Shown piece by piece: positions 43,106-51,613 of a stretch of 64,000 nt of DNA (the first letter of the stretch is position 1; each line of letters opens with the position of its first letter). Under the pieces are notes generated by a model. The model ran no database searches. It saw only the letters and a program-made list of their open reading frames with translations, and was not told the origin of the DNA. The position numbers were made by a program, and so were the translations under genes. The DNA is from Acidiferrimicrobium sp. IK (GTDB lineage: Bacteria; Actinomycetota; Acidimicrobiia; Acidimicrobiales; Palsa-688): contig NZ_JAIMCB010000004.1 of assembly GCF_025499425.1 (NCBI RefSeq), positions 124,001 to 188,000 on the forward strand, written 5' to 3'.

Positions 43106-44338
43106 ATGGGAACCAAGCGCTCCGCCGGTATGGCAGCGGCCATCGCAGGGAGCCTCTTGCTCGCTGCGTGTGGCAGCAGCGGCTCGAGCAACACCACCAA
43201 CACGACCGCTTCGTCAGGGACCGGGTCGAGCGCGACCACCGCCGCCCCGGCGGCCGCCCCGCTCACGATCAGCTCCTTCAGCAACGACTTCTCGGCCATG
43301 AACGGGCTGAAGAGCCTGGCCAGCGCCGGCAAGGGCAACGTTGCCGTGCTGCTCCCCGACACGCAGTCGTCGGCCCGCTACGTCAGCTTCGACCAGCCCT
43401 ACCTGACCAAGGCCTTCGAGGCCGCCGGTCTGAGCAGCTCGCAGTTCAGCATCCAGAACGCGCAGGGCAGCGCCGCCACCCAGACCACCCAGGCGACGCA
43501 GGCGATCACCAACGGCGCCACCGTCTTGGTCCTCGATTCCCTGGACTCCGGAACCGGCGCGGCCATCGAGCGCACCGCCCAGGCCAAGGGCGTCGCCGTG
43601 ATCGACTACGACCGGGTCAACCTCAACGGTTCGGCGACCTACTACATCAGCTTCAACAACGTGAAGGTGGGTGAGCTGCAGGGTCAGGGGCTCCAGTCGT
43701 GCATCACGTCGTGGGGTGTCAGCAACCCGCAGGTCTTCGAGCTCGACGGGTCGCCGACCGACAACAACGCCACGCAGTTCGCCCAGGGTTACAACTCGGT
43801 GCTCAACCCCCTCTACGCCGCCGGGACCTACAAGAAGGTCGGCGAGCAGGCGGTGCCGGACTGGAGCAACCAGCAGGCGCTGACGATCTTCCAGCAGCAG
43901 TACACGGCTCACCCGAACATCAACGCCGTGCTGACCGCCAATGACGGCCTGGCCCAGTCGGTCATCGCCGCCTTGAAGCAGCAGAACATCGGCCCGAAGA
44001 AGATCCCGACCACCGGGCAGGACGCCAGCCTCCAGGGCCTGCAGAACATCCTCGCGGGCTACCAGTGCATGACGGTCTACAAGCCGATCTACGAAGAGGC
44101 GCAGGCCGCGGCCGCGGTGGCCCTCTACCTGCGGGCCGGCCAGAAGCCGCCGTCGACGCTGGTCAACGGTTCCACGAACATCCAGACCGCCACCCCGGTC
44201 CCGTCGGTCCTGCTGACCCCGGAGTCGGTCACCACCGCCAATATGAACGACACGGTCATCAAGGACCAATTCGTCAAGGCCAGTGACCTCTGCTCGGGCT
44301 ACACCGCCCAGTGCTCCGCCGCCGGCATCAGCGGCTGA
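43106..44338 (+). CDS. Periplasmic-type sugar-binding lipoprotein (XylF/RbsB-like)
   Basis: A protein of 410 residues from ATG 43106. Lipobox LLLAAC follows a short signal peptide, then a Ser/Thr/Ala-rich linker of about 45 residues. The binding domain is of the pentose/ribose group: NVAVLLPDTQSSARYVSFDQPYL, INGATVLVLDSLDSGTGAAI, ITNGAT, VLTANDGLAQSVIAALKQ and TGQDASLQGLQNILAGYQCMTVYKP. The last motif is especially like XylF. It captures a monosaccharide outside the membrane for the permease and ATPase that follow. The exact sugar is not certain. Confidence 0.88.
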   Translation: MGTKRSAGMAAAIAGSLLLAACGSSGSSNTTNTTASSGTGSSATTAAPAAAPLTISSFSNDFSAMNGLKSLASAGKGNVAVLLPDTQSSARYVSFDQPYLTKAFEAAGLSSSQFSIQNAQGSAATQTTQATQAITNGATVLVLDSLDSGTGAAIERTAQAKGVAVIDYDRVNLNGSATYYISFNNVKVGELQGQGLQSCITSWGVSNPQVFELDGSPTDNNATQFAQGYNSVLNPLYAAGTYKKVGEQAVPDWSNQQALTIFQQQYTAHPNINAVLTANDGLAQSVIAALKQQNIGPKKIPTTGQDASLQGLQNILAGYQCMTVYKPIYEEAQAAAAVALYLRAGQKPPSTLVNGSTNIQTATPVPSVLLTPESVTTANMNDTVIKDQFVKASDLCSGYTAQCSAAGISG

Positions 44339-44359
44339 GCGTCAGTAACTCGTAACCGT

Positions 44360-44391
44360 GAAGGGGCGGCGCCGGGTGGCGCCGCCCCTTC
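44360..44391 (+). terminator. Intra-operon hairpin between binding protein and ATPase genes
   Basis: A perfect 14-bp stem (44360-44373 with 44378-44391) with loop GGGT, 22 bp after the binding-protein stop. Such a structure usually stabilises the upstream mRNA or partly terminates, giving more binding protein than membrane components. Confidence 0.65.
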
Positions 44392-44417
44392 GGCACGCTT
44401 TCCGTGAAGGAGACCAT

Positions 44418-45254
44418 GTGACGCAGACCGCATCCGACACCGCACCGGCCGGAGCACCGTCGGGGACCCCCCTCCTTCAGCTGGAGGGCATACGCAAACG
44501 CTTCGGCGCGGTGGAGGTCCTCCGGGGAGTGGACCTCACTCTGCGCTCCGGCCAGGTCACCGCGCTCGTCGGCGACAACGGCGCCGGCAAGTCGACCCTG
44601 ATCAAGGCGGTCGCGGGGATCTACACGATCGACGACGGCCGGATGCTCTGGGAGGGCCGTCATGTGACGGTCCACAACCCGAAGGACGCCGCGGCCCTCG
44701 GGATCGAGGTCGTCTACCAGGACCTGGCGCTGGCCGACAACCTCGACGTGGTGCAAAACATGTTCCTCGGGCGGGAACGCCGCCGGGGCCTGCTCCTCGA
44801 CGAGGACTCCATGGAGAAGTCCGCCGGGGAGACCCTCGCCAGCCTGCAGGTCACGACCGTGCGGTCGGTCCGCCAGCCCGTGGCCTCTCTATCCGGCGGG
44901 CAGCGCCAGAGCGTGGCGGTGGCCAAGGCCGTCATGTGGAACTCCAAGCTCGTGATCCTCGACGAGCCGACGGCCGCCCTCGGCGTGAGCCAGACCCGCC
45001 AGGTCCTGGACCTGGTGAAGCGTCTCGGTGAGCGGGGCCTGGCGGTCCTCATCGTCTCGCACAACCTCAACGACGTGTTCGAAGTGGCCGACCGCATCGC
45101 GGTGCTCCGCCTCGGAGAGATGGTCGCCGATGTCGCCCGAGGCGACGTCGACAGCCAGTCGGTCGTGGAGCTAATGACCACCGGCCGCTCCGATCGCTTG
45201 ACAGCGGACGGTCCGGCCCCCACCAGCAGTGCCGCAAGCCGGGAGGACGCCTGA
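44418..45254 (+). CDS. Sugar ABC transporter ATPase, single-domain (XylG/FrcA-like)
   Basis: A protein of 278 residues from GTG 44418, with GAAGGAGA upstream. It has one ATPase domain: Walker A GDNGAGKST, Q-loop EVVYQDLAL, signature LSGGQRQ, Walker B LVILDEPTAALG and switch His in LIVSHNLNDVFE. Ribose-type systems normally carry two fused domains; a single domain is found in FrcA-like and some xylose systems, where it forms a homodimer. It couples directly to the permease gene (TGATG overlap). Confidence 0.9.
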   Translation: MTQTASDTAPAGAPSGTPLLQLEGIRKRFGAVEVLRGVDLTLRSGQVTALVGDNGAGKSTLIKAVAGIYTIDDGRMLWEGRHVTVHNPKDAAALGIEVVYQDLALADNLDVVQNMFLGRERRRGLLLDEDSMEKSAGETLASLQVTTVRSVRQPVASLSGGQRQSVAVAKAVMWNSKLVILDEPTAALGVSQTRQVLDLVKRLGERGLAVLIVSHNLNDVFEVADRIAVLRLGEMVADVARGDVDSQSVVELMTTGRSDRLTADGPAPTSSAASREDA

Positions 45255-46558
45255 TGGCCGACACGGAGCAGACCACCCAGACTTCACCAGGCGCTGAGGA
45301 CGAACCGGCGGAGATCGCTCGCCTGGCGGCGCTCACCGCCACGCCGGTCGCGGTCGACTCGTTCGCCGACTACGCGCGGGGGTGGTGGACCCGGGTTCGT
45401 TCCGGTGACACCGGCTCGCTGCCGGTCGTCATCGGCCTGATCATCCTGAGCATCATCTTCCAGAGCCAGAACCACCACTTCCTCACCGCCAGGAACCTGA
45501 CCAACCTGATCCCGCAGGGCGCCGAGTACATGCTTTTGGCCCTAGGCATCATCTTCGTCCTGCTGCTCGGCGAGATCGACCTCTCGGTAGGTTTCGTCGG
45601 CTATCTGGGCGGCATCATCATGGCCGAACTGCTCAAGGGCCCCCATGCGCACAGCTGGTGGATCGCCTGCCTGGCATGCATCGGGGTGACCACCGCTATT
45701 GGGATCGTCCAGGGCCTGTTCATCACCATCCTCGGGCTCCCGTCGTTCATAGTCACGCTGGCGGGCTACCTGGGGTGGCAGGGCGTGGCCCTGCTGATCC
45801 TCGGCAACGGCGGCACGGTGCCGATCCAAAACCATGTCGTCAACGACTTCGCCGGCGGCGAGCTCACGCCGACCGCGGGATGGATCGTCGCGATCGTCGG
45901 CTCCCTGCTCTTCGCCGGCGTCACCCTCTTCGGAGCCGAGCGCCGACGCCGAAGCGGCCTGGCGGTCCCGCCCCGGTCGCTGACGCTGTTCAAGATCGGC
46001 CTGGTGGCTGCGGCGGCGATCGTGGTGACCATCATCTGCAACCGCAACCGCGGCGCGGCCATCGCGGTCCGGGGCATCCCCTGGGTGGCGCTGATCATCG
46101 TCGGGGCCCTGGCCTTGTGGACCTTCGTGCTGACCAAGCTGCGCTTCGGCCGCTACGTGTACGCGGTCGGCGGCAACGCCGAAGCCGCCCGCCGCGCCGG
46201 GGTCAACCTGGTCGTGGTCCGCACCACCGTGTTCGGCATCGCCGGCCTGATGGCCGGCGTGGCGGGCATCGTCGCCGCCTCCCGGCTGGAGTCGGTGTCC
46301 ACCTCGAGCGACGGCGGCACCGCGGTGCTGTACTGCATCGCCGCTGCGGTCATCGGCGGCACGAGCCTCTTTGGTGGTCGCGGCAAGGCGATGCACGCGC
46401 TGCTCGGGGGTTTGGTCATTGCGGCGATCTACAACGGGATGGGCCTGCTCGGGCTGAGCTCCGGCACCCAGTACGTCGTGACCGCCCTCGTCCTTCTCGC
46501 TGCGGTCGCCGTGGACGCCGTCGCCCGCCGAGGCCGGGCGAACGCCGGGGTTGTCTGA
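45254..46558 (+). CDS. Sugar ABC transporter permease (XylH-like)
   Basis: A protein of 434 residues, a BPD_transp_2-type permease with about ten hydrophobic segments. Features are FILLLGEIDLSVGFVGYLGGI (near residue 105), VQGLFITILGLPSFIVTLAGYLGWQG, GRYVYAVGGNAEAARRAGVN and VIGGTSLFGGRGKAMHALLGGLVI, all diagnostic for ribose/xylose-type permeases. A 45-residue soluble N-terminus precedes the first helix. The length is close to XylH rather than RbsC, supporting a pentose system. It overlaps the ROK regulator gene. Confidence 0.9.
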   Translation: MADTEQTTQTSPGAEDEPAEIARLAALTATPVAVDSFADYARGWWTRVRSGDTGSLPVVIGLIILSIIFQSQNHHFLTARNLTNLIPQGAEYMLLALGIIFVLLLGEIDLSVGFVGYLGGIIMAELLKGPHAHSWWIACLACIGVTTAIGIVQGLFITILGLPSFIVTLAGYLGWQGVALLILGNGGTVPIQNHVVNDFAGGELTPTAGWIVAIVGSLLFAGVTLFGAERRRRSGLAVPPRSLTLFKIGLVAAAAIVVTIICNRNRGAAIAVRGIPWVALIIVGALALWTFVLTKLRFGRYVYAVGGNAEAARRAGVNLVVVRTTVFGIAGLMAGVAGIVAASRLESVSTSSDGGTAVLYCIAAAVIGGTSLFGGRGKAMHALLGGLVIAAIYNGMGLLGLSSGTQYVVTALVLLAAVAVDAVARRGRANAGVV

Positions 46559-47834
46559 GGCGGCACGTCCGCCCGACGGGGCTACCCAACGGCCCCGCCG
46601 GCGGTCGACCCTCGTCGCCAAGGGAGCCACGCAAGACGTCGTGCGCCGGCACAACCTGGCCGCGGTGATCGGCCACGTCCACCGCAGCGGTCCGACCTCC
46701 CGAGCCGAACTGACCCAGACCCTCGGTCTGAACCGCAGCACCATCGGCGCCCTGGTCGACGAGTTGTCGGCCAGGGGGCTGGTGGCGGAGCGCAGCGACC
46801 GGGCCCGGCGGACGCCCGGGCGCCCCTCCTACCTGGTGACGGTCCGGACCGACACCGTCGCGGTCCTGGCGGTGGTGTTGGGTGTCGACACCGTCACCGT
46901 CGCCACCGTGGCGCCCGGCGGGGAGATCCTCGCCGAGGACCACGTCGCCCTCACCACCGACGAGGACCGGTCCTTCGACCGGGTGCTCACGACCATCGCC
47001 CGCAGCTGCAAGAAGCTGGCGGTGGCCCTCCCGCACGGCACGATGGTGACCGGGATGGGCGTGGCGGTGCCCGGCATCGTCCGCCGCCAGGACGGTTTGG
47101 TCCACTTCGCCCCCAACCTCGGGTGGCGTGACGTGCCTCTCGGCGCCCGGCTCCGCACCCGGATGCGCAGCCGGATGGGGCTGGATGTGCCGGTCGCGTG
47201 CCGCAACGACGCCGGCTTGGGCGCCCTAGCGGAGCACGCCCGAGGCATCGGGGCGGGGGTCGCCAACCTGGTGTACCTCCACGCCGAGGTCGGTGTCGGC
47301 GGCGGCATCGTGGTCGACGGCGCGCTCCTCGAAGGGGCCGCCGGCTACGGCGGCGAGGTTGGGCACATGCGGGTCAACCCCGACGGAGCGCCGTGCCGGT
47401 GCGGGTCGAGGGGATGTTGGGAGACCGAGGTCGGCGAGGACGCCCTGGTCGCCCTGGCCGGGCGGCGTCCGGGCGGGCGGGCCGTGGTGGAAGAGGTGCT
47501 GCGGGCGGTGGTCGCCGGCGAGCCCAGCGCGACCAGGGCGGTCAACACCGTCGCGAGGTGGTTGGGCATCGGCGTGGCCAACCTGATCAACTGCTTCAAC
47601 CCGGACATGGTGGTCCTCGGCGGTCTCTTCGCCGACGTCATGGAGCACGCCGGCCCGTCGGTGATCGCCCAGATGCGCACCGGGCTGGTCACCCCCGCAC
47701 ACCTCGACGTGGCGCTGGTGACCCCGACCCTCGGGCGTCACTCGGTGCTCCTCGGCGCGGCAGAGGTCGCGTTGGAGCCGGTCCTGTCGGATCCGGCATG
47801 CCTGCCGGTGCAGGACATCGCCTCCCTGCGCTGA
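46551..47834 (+). CDS. ROK-family transcriptional repressor (XylR-like)
   Basis: A protein of 427 residues from TTG 46551, inside the permease stop region; later starts would damage the helix-turn-helix. The winged HTH is at residues 30-90 (SGPTSRAELTQTLGLNRSTIGALVDEL). The ROK/sugar-kinase fold follows, with GMGVAVPGIV, GGEVGHMRVNPDG and the zinc motif CRCGSRGCWE. ROK repressors release DNA on binding the imported sugar. Its place as last gene of the ABC operon suggests feedback on the promoter at 42879-42907. Confidence 0.88.
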   Translation: MSEAARPPDGATQRPRRRSTLVAKGATQDVVRRHNLAAVIGHVHRSGPTSRAELTQTLGLNRSTIGALVDELSARGLVAERSDRARRTPGRPSYLVTVRTDTVAVLAVVLGVDTVTVATVAPGGEILAEDHVALTTDEDRSFDRVLTTIARSCKKLAVALPHGTMVTGMGVAVPGIVRRQDGLVHFAPNLGWRDVPLGARLRTRMRSRMGLDVPVACRNDAGLGALAEHARGIGAGVANLVYLHAEVGVGGGIVVDGALLEGAAGYGGEVGHMRVNPDGAPCRCGSRGCWETEVGEDALVALAGRRPGGRAVVEEVLRAVVAGEPSATRAVNTVARWLGIGVANLINCFNPDMVVLGGLFADVMEHAGPSVIAQMRTGLVTPAHLDVALVTPTLGRHSVLLGAAEVALEPVLSDPACLPVQDIASLR

Positions 47835-47841
47835 TCGCCTC

Positions 47842-48840
47842 CTAGCCGCCCGCCGGGGGGGCTGGGAGCTCCCGGACGACCTGGCGGGGATCCTTGTCGC
47901 TGCGCAGCCCCTGGAACGACGGGTGGCGGAGCCGGCCGTCGCCGGTCCACTCCGTGAAGGTCACCGCGGCCACCAGTTCCGGGCGGGCCCAGCGGGCGTC
48001 GCGCACCTTCGGCGCGGGGGTGAAGGGGCAATCGTCCGTCGCCCGCGCCTCGAGAGCGGCGCTCAGCTCCCGCAGCGTCCGCTCGCTGAAGCCGGTGCCG
48101 ACCTTGCCGGCGTACACGAGCCGAGGCCCGTCGTAGTAGCCGACCATGAGCGCACCCAGGCCGTGCCGGGCGCCGGTGGGGAGGGTCCAGCCCCCGATGA
48201 CCAGCTCCTGGCTGGCACTGCACTTGAGCTTGCGCCACGCCGGTGACCGCCCGGAGGTGTAGGGCGAGCCCCGCCGCTTGGCCACGATGCCCTCCCAGCC
48301 CGACGCGCAGGCCCGGGCGAGCAGCTCGGTTGGCGTCCCTTCGAGCACCTCGATGAGGCGCACCGGCCGCCGGTCGGCCGACGGCCCTGGGGGCGACGCC
48401 GGTCCGGTCCCGGTCGGAGCGGTGCCCACCATCATGGACAGCAGACGCCGACGCTCCTCGATGACCAGCCCGGTGACGTCGCGCCCGAGCAGCGACATGA
48501 CGTCGAACACGACGAGTACCGGCGGCCCTGACCGTCCCGACTGCAGCAGGCCGAAGCTGGTCCGTCCGGCGTCGTCGTAGCTCACCAGCTCGCCGTCGAG
48601 CACGAAAGAGTCGGCCGCCAGCCCGGCCACGGCGCCGGCGATGGCGGGGAAGCGGCCGGTCCACGACAGCTGGTTGCGCGACCAGAGCGACACCTCGTCG
48701 CCGTTGCGCACGACCACGCAACGCAGCCCGTCGAGCTTGGGCTCGACCTGCCACTGCGCCGGGTCCCCGGGAAGATCGGCGGGGGTCTTGGTGGCGGTGG
48801 CCAACATCGGCGCGGTCCACACCGCCGGCGCGCCGGCCAT
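47842..48840 (-). CDS. ATP-dependent DNA ligase (LigD ligase-domain/LigC type)
   Basis: A protein of 332 residues. The nucleotidyl-transferase motif I is EPKLDGLR, with the adenylated Lys near residue 34. Motifs III and IV (LDGELVSYDD, EGIVAKRRGSPYTSGR), motif V (WRKLKC) and an OB-fold C-terminus (EWTGDGRLRHPSFQGLR) follow. Stand-alone enzymes of this kind act in repair or non-homologous end joining with Ku. No Ku or primase gene is in the window. It follows the glycosidase gene by 7 bp on the same strand, so it is probably in the same transcript, although functionally unrelated. Confidence 0.9.
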   Translation of the reverse strand: MAGAPAVWTAPMLATATKTPADLPGDPAQWQVEPKLDGLRCVVVRNGDEVSLWSRNQLSWTGRFPAIAGAVAGLAADSFVLDGELVSYDDAGRTSFGLLQSGRSGPPVLVVFDVMSLLGRDVTGLVIEERRRLLSMMVGTAPTGTGPASPPGPSADRRPVRLIEVLEGTPTELLARACASGWEGIVAKRRGSPYTSGRSPAWRKLKCSASQELVIGGWTLPTGARHGLGALMVGYYDGPRLVYAGKVGTGFSERTLRELSAALEARATDDCPFTPAPKVRDARWARPELVAAVTFTEWTGDGRLRHPSFQGLRSDKDPRQVVRELPAPPAGG

Positions 48841-48847
48841 CAGGCGG

Positions 48848-51496
48848 TCACGGCAGCAGCCGCCTAGCGGCGATGAGGTCCAAGACCAGACCGGTCCAGC
48901 CGGTCTGGTGAGAGGCGCCGAGCCCGGCGCCGTTGTCGCCGTGGAAGTACTCGTTGAACACGAGAAGGTCCTTCCAGGCCGGGTCGTTCTGCAGCTTGTC
49001 GACGCCCCCGAACGCGGGCCTGCGACCCCGGTCGTCGGGCAGCCACAGCCCGACCAGCCGGCGGGCCAGGTCGTCGGCGATCCACCCGAGGGTGGCGCGG
49101 GTGCCCGACCCCGTGGGGTACTCGACGGTGAAGGACGGTCCGAAGTACCGGTCGTAGGTACGCAACGACTCGATGGCCAGGTAGTTGAGCGGCATCCAGA
49201 CCGGCCCTCTCCAATTGGAGTTGCCGCCGAAGAGGTAGTTGGTCGACTCGGCCGGCTCGTAGTCGATGCTGGCGGTCGTGCCGCCCAGGTCGATGGTGAA
49301 GGGATAGTCGCTGTGGCGGCGCGACAGGCTGCGCAGCCCGTGATCCGACAGCAGCTCGTCGGGGTTGAGGCAGTGGGCTAGGACCCGAACCAGCCGATCC
49401 TGGTCGACCACCGACAGCAGCCGCCGGTCGGCGTGACCGGGTTGGTGCATGTGGGCGACATGGTCGCCGTACGCCGGCTTGTTGGTGCAGAACCACTCGA
49501 CGCGGGCCGCGAAAGCCGGCAGCGCGGTGTCGACGTCCGCGTCGAGGATGGTGGCCGCGAACAGGGGCACGACTCCGACCATGGAACGGACCCGCAGCGG
49601 GATGCGTTCGCCGCTGGCCAGCGCGATGACGTCGTAGAAGAATCCGTCGTCTTTGTCCCACAGCCCCTGGTCCTCCATCGCCGACGCGATGTAGGTGAAG
49701 TGCTCGAAGAACTTCGACGCCACGTCCTCGTACGCGGGGTTGGTGCGGGCCAGGATCAACGCGATGCCGAGCAGGTCCAGGCAGTACATCGCCATCCAGG
49801 CGGTCCCGTCGGACTGCTCGAGGCGACCGGCGACGGGCAGCGGCTTGGACCGGTCGAACAGCCCGATGTTGTCCAGCCCGAGGAAGCCGCCTTCGAAGAC
49901 GTTGGACCCGGAGGCGTCCTTGCGGTTGACCCACCACGTGAAGTTGAGCAGCAACTTGTGGAAGATCCGCTCCAAGAAGTCGTAGTCAGGCGCCGCCGCG
50001 GGGTCGAAACGGCGTCGGGTGGCTACGTCGATGGAGAACACCCGCAGGGCGGCCCACGCCTGCACCGGAGGGTTGACGTCGGAGAAGTTCCACTCGTAGG
50101 CGGGCAGTTGGCCGTTGGGGTGCATGTACCACTCGCGGTCGAGCAGGATCAGCTGGCGCTTGGCGAACTCGGGGTCGAGGTGGGCCAGCGCGATGCAGTG
50201 GAACGCCAGATCCCACGCCGCGAACCACGGGTACTCCCACGGGTCGGGCATGGAGATGACGTCCCTCGCGTTGAAGGTCTTCCACTCGGCGTTGCGCCCG
50301 CTGCGACGTTGGGGCGGCGGCGGGGGCTGCCCGGGGTCGCCGTCGAGCCACCGCTCGACGTCGTAATGGAAGAACTGCTTGGACCACAGCATGCCGGCGC
50401 TGGCTTGGCGCAAGACCCGGCGTTCCTCCTCCGACGCGTCGAGGGGGCTGACGGACGAGAAAAAGGCGTCGGCGTCGGCTCTACGGGCGGCCATGACCTC
50501 ATCGAAGCCACAGTCGAGGTCCGGCGGTCCCGCGGCGTCGGCGTGCCGGAACCGCAGGCGGATCTCCCGGCGCCCACCCGCCTCGACCTCGACGCGGTAG
50601 CGCAGCGCGGCTTTGGTGCCGGTGTGCTCGGGGTCGACCGTCGCCGCACCGGCGATGACGTGGTCGGCGATGCCGTCCTTCGGGTATGCCGGCCCTGGCG
50701 TCCCAAACAACTTGGCGGTGTTGGTCTCGTTGTCGCAGAAAAGGGCGTCGCCGCCTTCGACGCCTTCGAGCACGAAGTCACCGACGGGGGTCCCGCCGGC
50801 GCGAATGGTCGTCGGGCCGGCCAGGGCGAGGCGCGGCTCGGGGACGTCGGGGGACCACCGCCACCGGTTCCGGTACCAGATCGTCGGGAGCACGTCGATG
50901 GTCGCCGGGTCGGGACCGGCGTTTTGCACCTCGATGCTCCACAGCAGGTCCTCCGGGCCGGCTTTGGCCCACCTGACCGTCACCGCCCAGTAGCGGTCCC
51001 CGTCGAACACGCCGGTGTCGAGCAGTTCGTACTCCGGATCGCTGCGGCTGCGGGCCCGGTTGGTGGCCCGGAGATCGTCGTAGGGGAAGGCGGCTTGGGG
51101 GTAGTGGTACCGCCACTCCAGCCACGACGACGTCGGCGTGGCGTCCAGGTACCACCAGTAGTCCTTCGCGTCCTCCCCGTGGTTGCCCTCCTCGCCGGTG
51201 AGCCCGAAGGGTCGGTCCTTGAGGATCGGGTCCTGCCCGTTCCAGAGGGACAGGGCCATGCACAGAAGCTGCTGGTCGTCGCAGATACCGGCCATGCCGT
51301 CCTCGCTCCAACGAAACGCCCGCGATGGGGCCTGGTCGAAGGAGAGGTACGACCAGGCGTCCCCGTCGGCGGAGTAGTCCTCCCGGACCGTGCCCCACGC
51401 CCGCTCGGAGAGGTACGGACCCCACCGGCGCCAGGGCTGCTCCCGACGGTCGGCTTCCGCCAACCGCACCCGCTCCGGATCGCGCTGCTCGGCCAT
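48848..51496 (-). CDS. Large GH63/MGH1-like glucosidase
   Basis: A protein of 882 residues from ATG 51496. The first 370 residues are a beta-rich domain ([46 protein letters not shown]). The (alpha/alpha)6 catalytic part has [68 protein letters not shown] and [21 protein letters not shown]. The Trp-Asp (AAWD) and Glu positions fit GH63-type inverting hydrolases such as mannosylglycerate or glucosylglycerate hydrolases, but this protein is about twice as long. No signal peptide; probably cytoplasmic turnover of a glucose-containing solute or oligosaccharide. Confidence 0.85.
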   Translation of the reverse strand: MAEQRDPERVRLAEADRREQPWRRWGPYLSERAWGTVREDYSADGDAWSYLSFDQAPSRAFRWSEDGMAGICDDQQLLCMALSLWNGQDPILKDRPFGLTGEEGNHGEDAKDYWWYLDATPTSSWLEWRYHYPQAAFPYDDLRATNRARSRSDPEYELLDTGVFDGDRYWAVTVRWAKAGPEDLLWSIEVQNAGPDPATIDVLPTIWYRNRWRWSPDVPEPRLALAGPTTIRAGGTPVGDFVLEGVEGGDALFCDNETNTAKLFGTPGPAYPKDGIADHVIAGAATVDPEHTGTKAALRYRVEVEAGGRREIRLRFRHADAAGPPDLDCGFDEVMAARRADADAFFSSVSPLDASEEERRVLRQASAGMLWSKQFFHYDVERWLDGDPGQPPPPPQRRSGRNAEWKTFNARDVISMPDPWEYPWFAAWDLAFHCIALAHLDPEFAKRQLILLDREWYMHPNGQLPAYEWNFSDVNPPVQAWAALRVFSIDVATRRRFDPAAAPDYDFLERIFHKLLLNFTWWVNRKDASGSNVFEGGFLGLDNIGLFDRSKPLPVAGRLEQSDGTAWMAMYCLDLLGIALILARTNPAYEDVASKFFEHFTYIASAMEDQGLWDKDDGFFYDVIALASGERIPLRVRSMVGVVPLFAATILDADVDTALPAFAARVEWFCTNKPAYGDHVAHMHQPGHADRRLLSVVDQDRLVRVLAHCLNPDELLSDHGLRSLSRRHSDYPFTIDLGGTTASIDYEPAESTNYLFGGNSNWRGPVWMPLNYLAIESLRTYDRYFGPSFTVEYPTGSGTRATLGWIADDLARRLVGLWLPDDRGRRPAFGGVDKLQNDPAWKDLLVFNEYFHGDNGAGLGASHQTGWTGLVLDLIAARRLLP

Positions 51497-51561
51497 CCCC
51501 GCATCGTTGCCGAACCGTACCTGACAACGAATGGAACAACTTTCCCTCAAGCGACGTTACC

Positions 51562-51589
51562 CTGCCTGCACTTACTTCATTACAGGCAG
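51562..51589 (+). promoter_or_regulatory. Inverted repeat upstream of lon
   Basis: CTGCCTG (51562-51568) and CAGGCAG (51583-51589) flank a 14-nt AT-rich centre, 25 bp before ATG 51614. It could be an operator for stress control of lon, or a 5' hairpin. It is in an AT-richer patch with the ribosome binding site AAGGAG (51601-51606). Confidence 0.4.
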
Positions 51590-51613
51590 TCTTCTGCCGT
51601 AAGGAGCACCTCA

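Noticed and set aside
51540..51560. HspR (HAIR) operator before lon
   Set aside because: Only one half-site-like CTCAAG is present; the partner half at 7-bp spacing is missing.
49433..51613. Long open frame joined to the front of lon
   Set aside because: It is the antisense of the glycosidase gene in high-GC DNA. Lon homology and a good ribosome site begin at ATG 51614.
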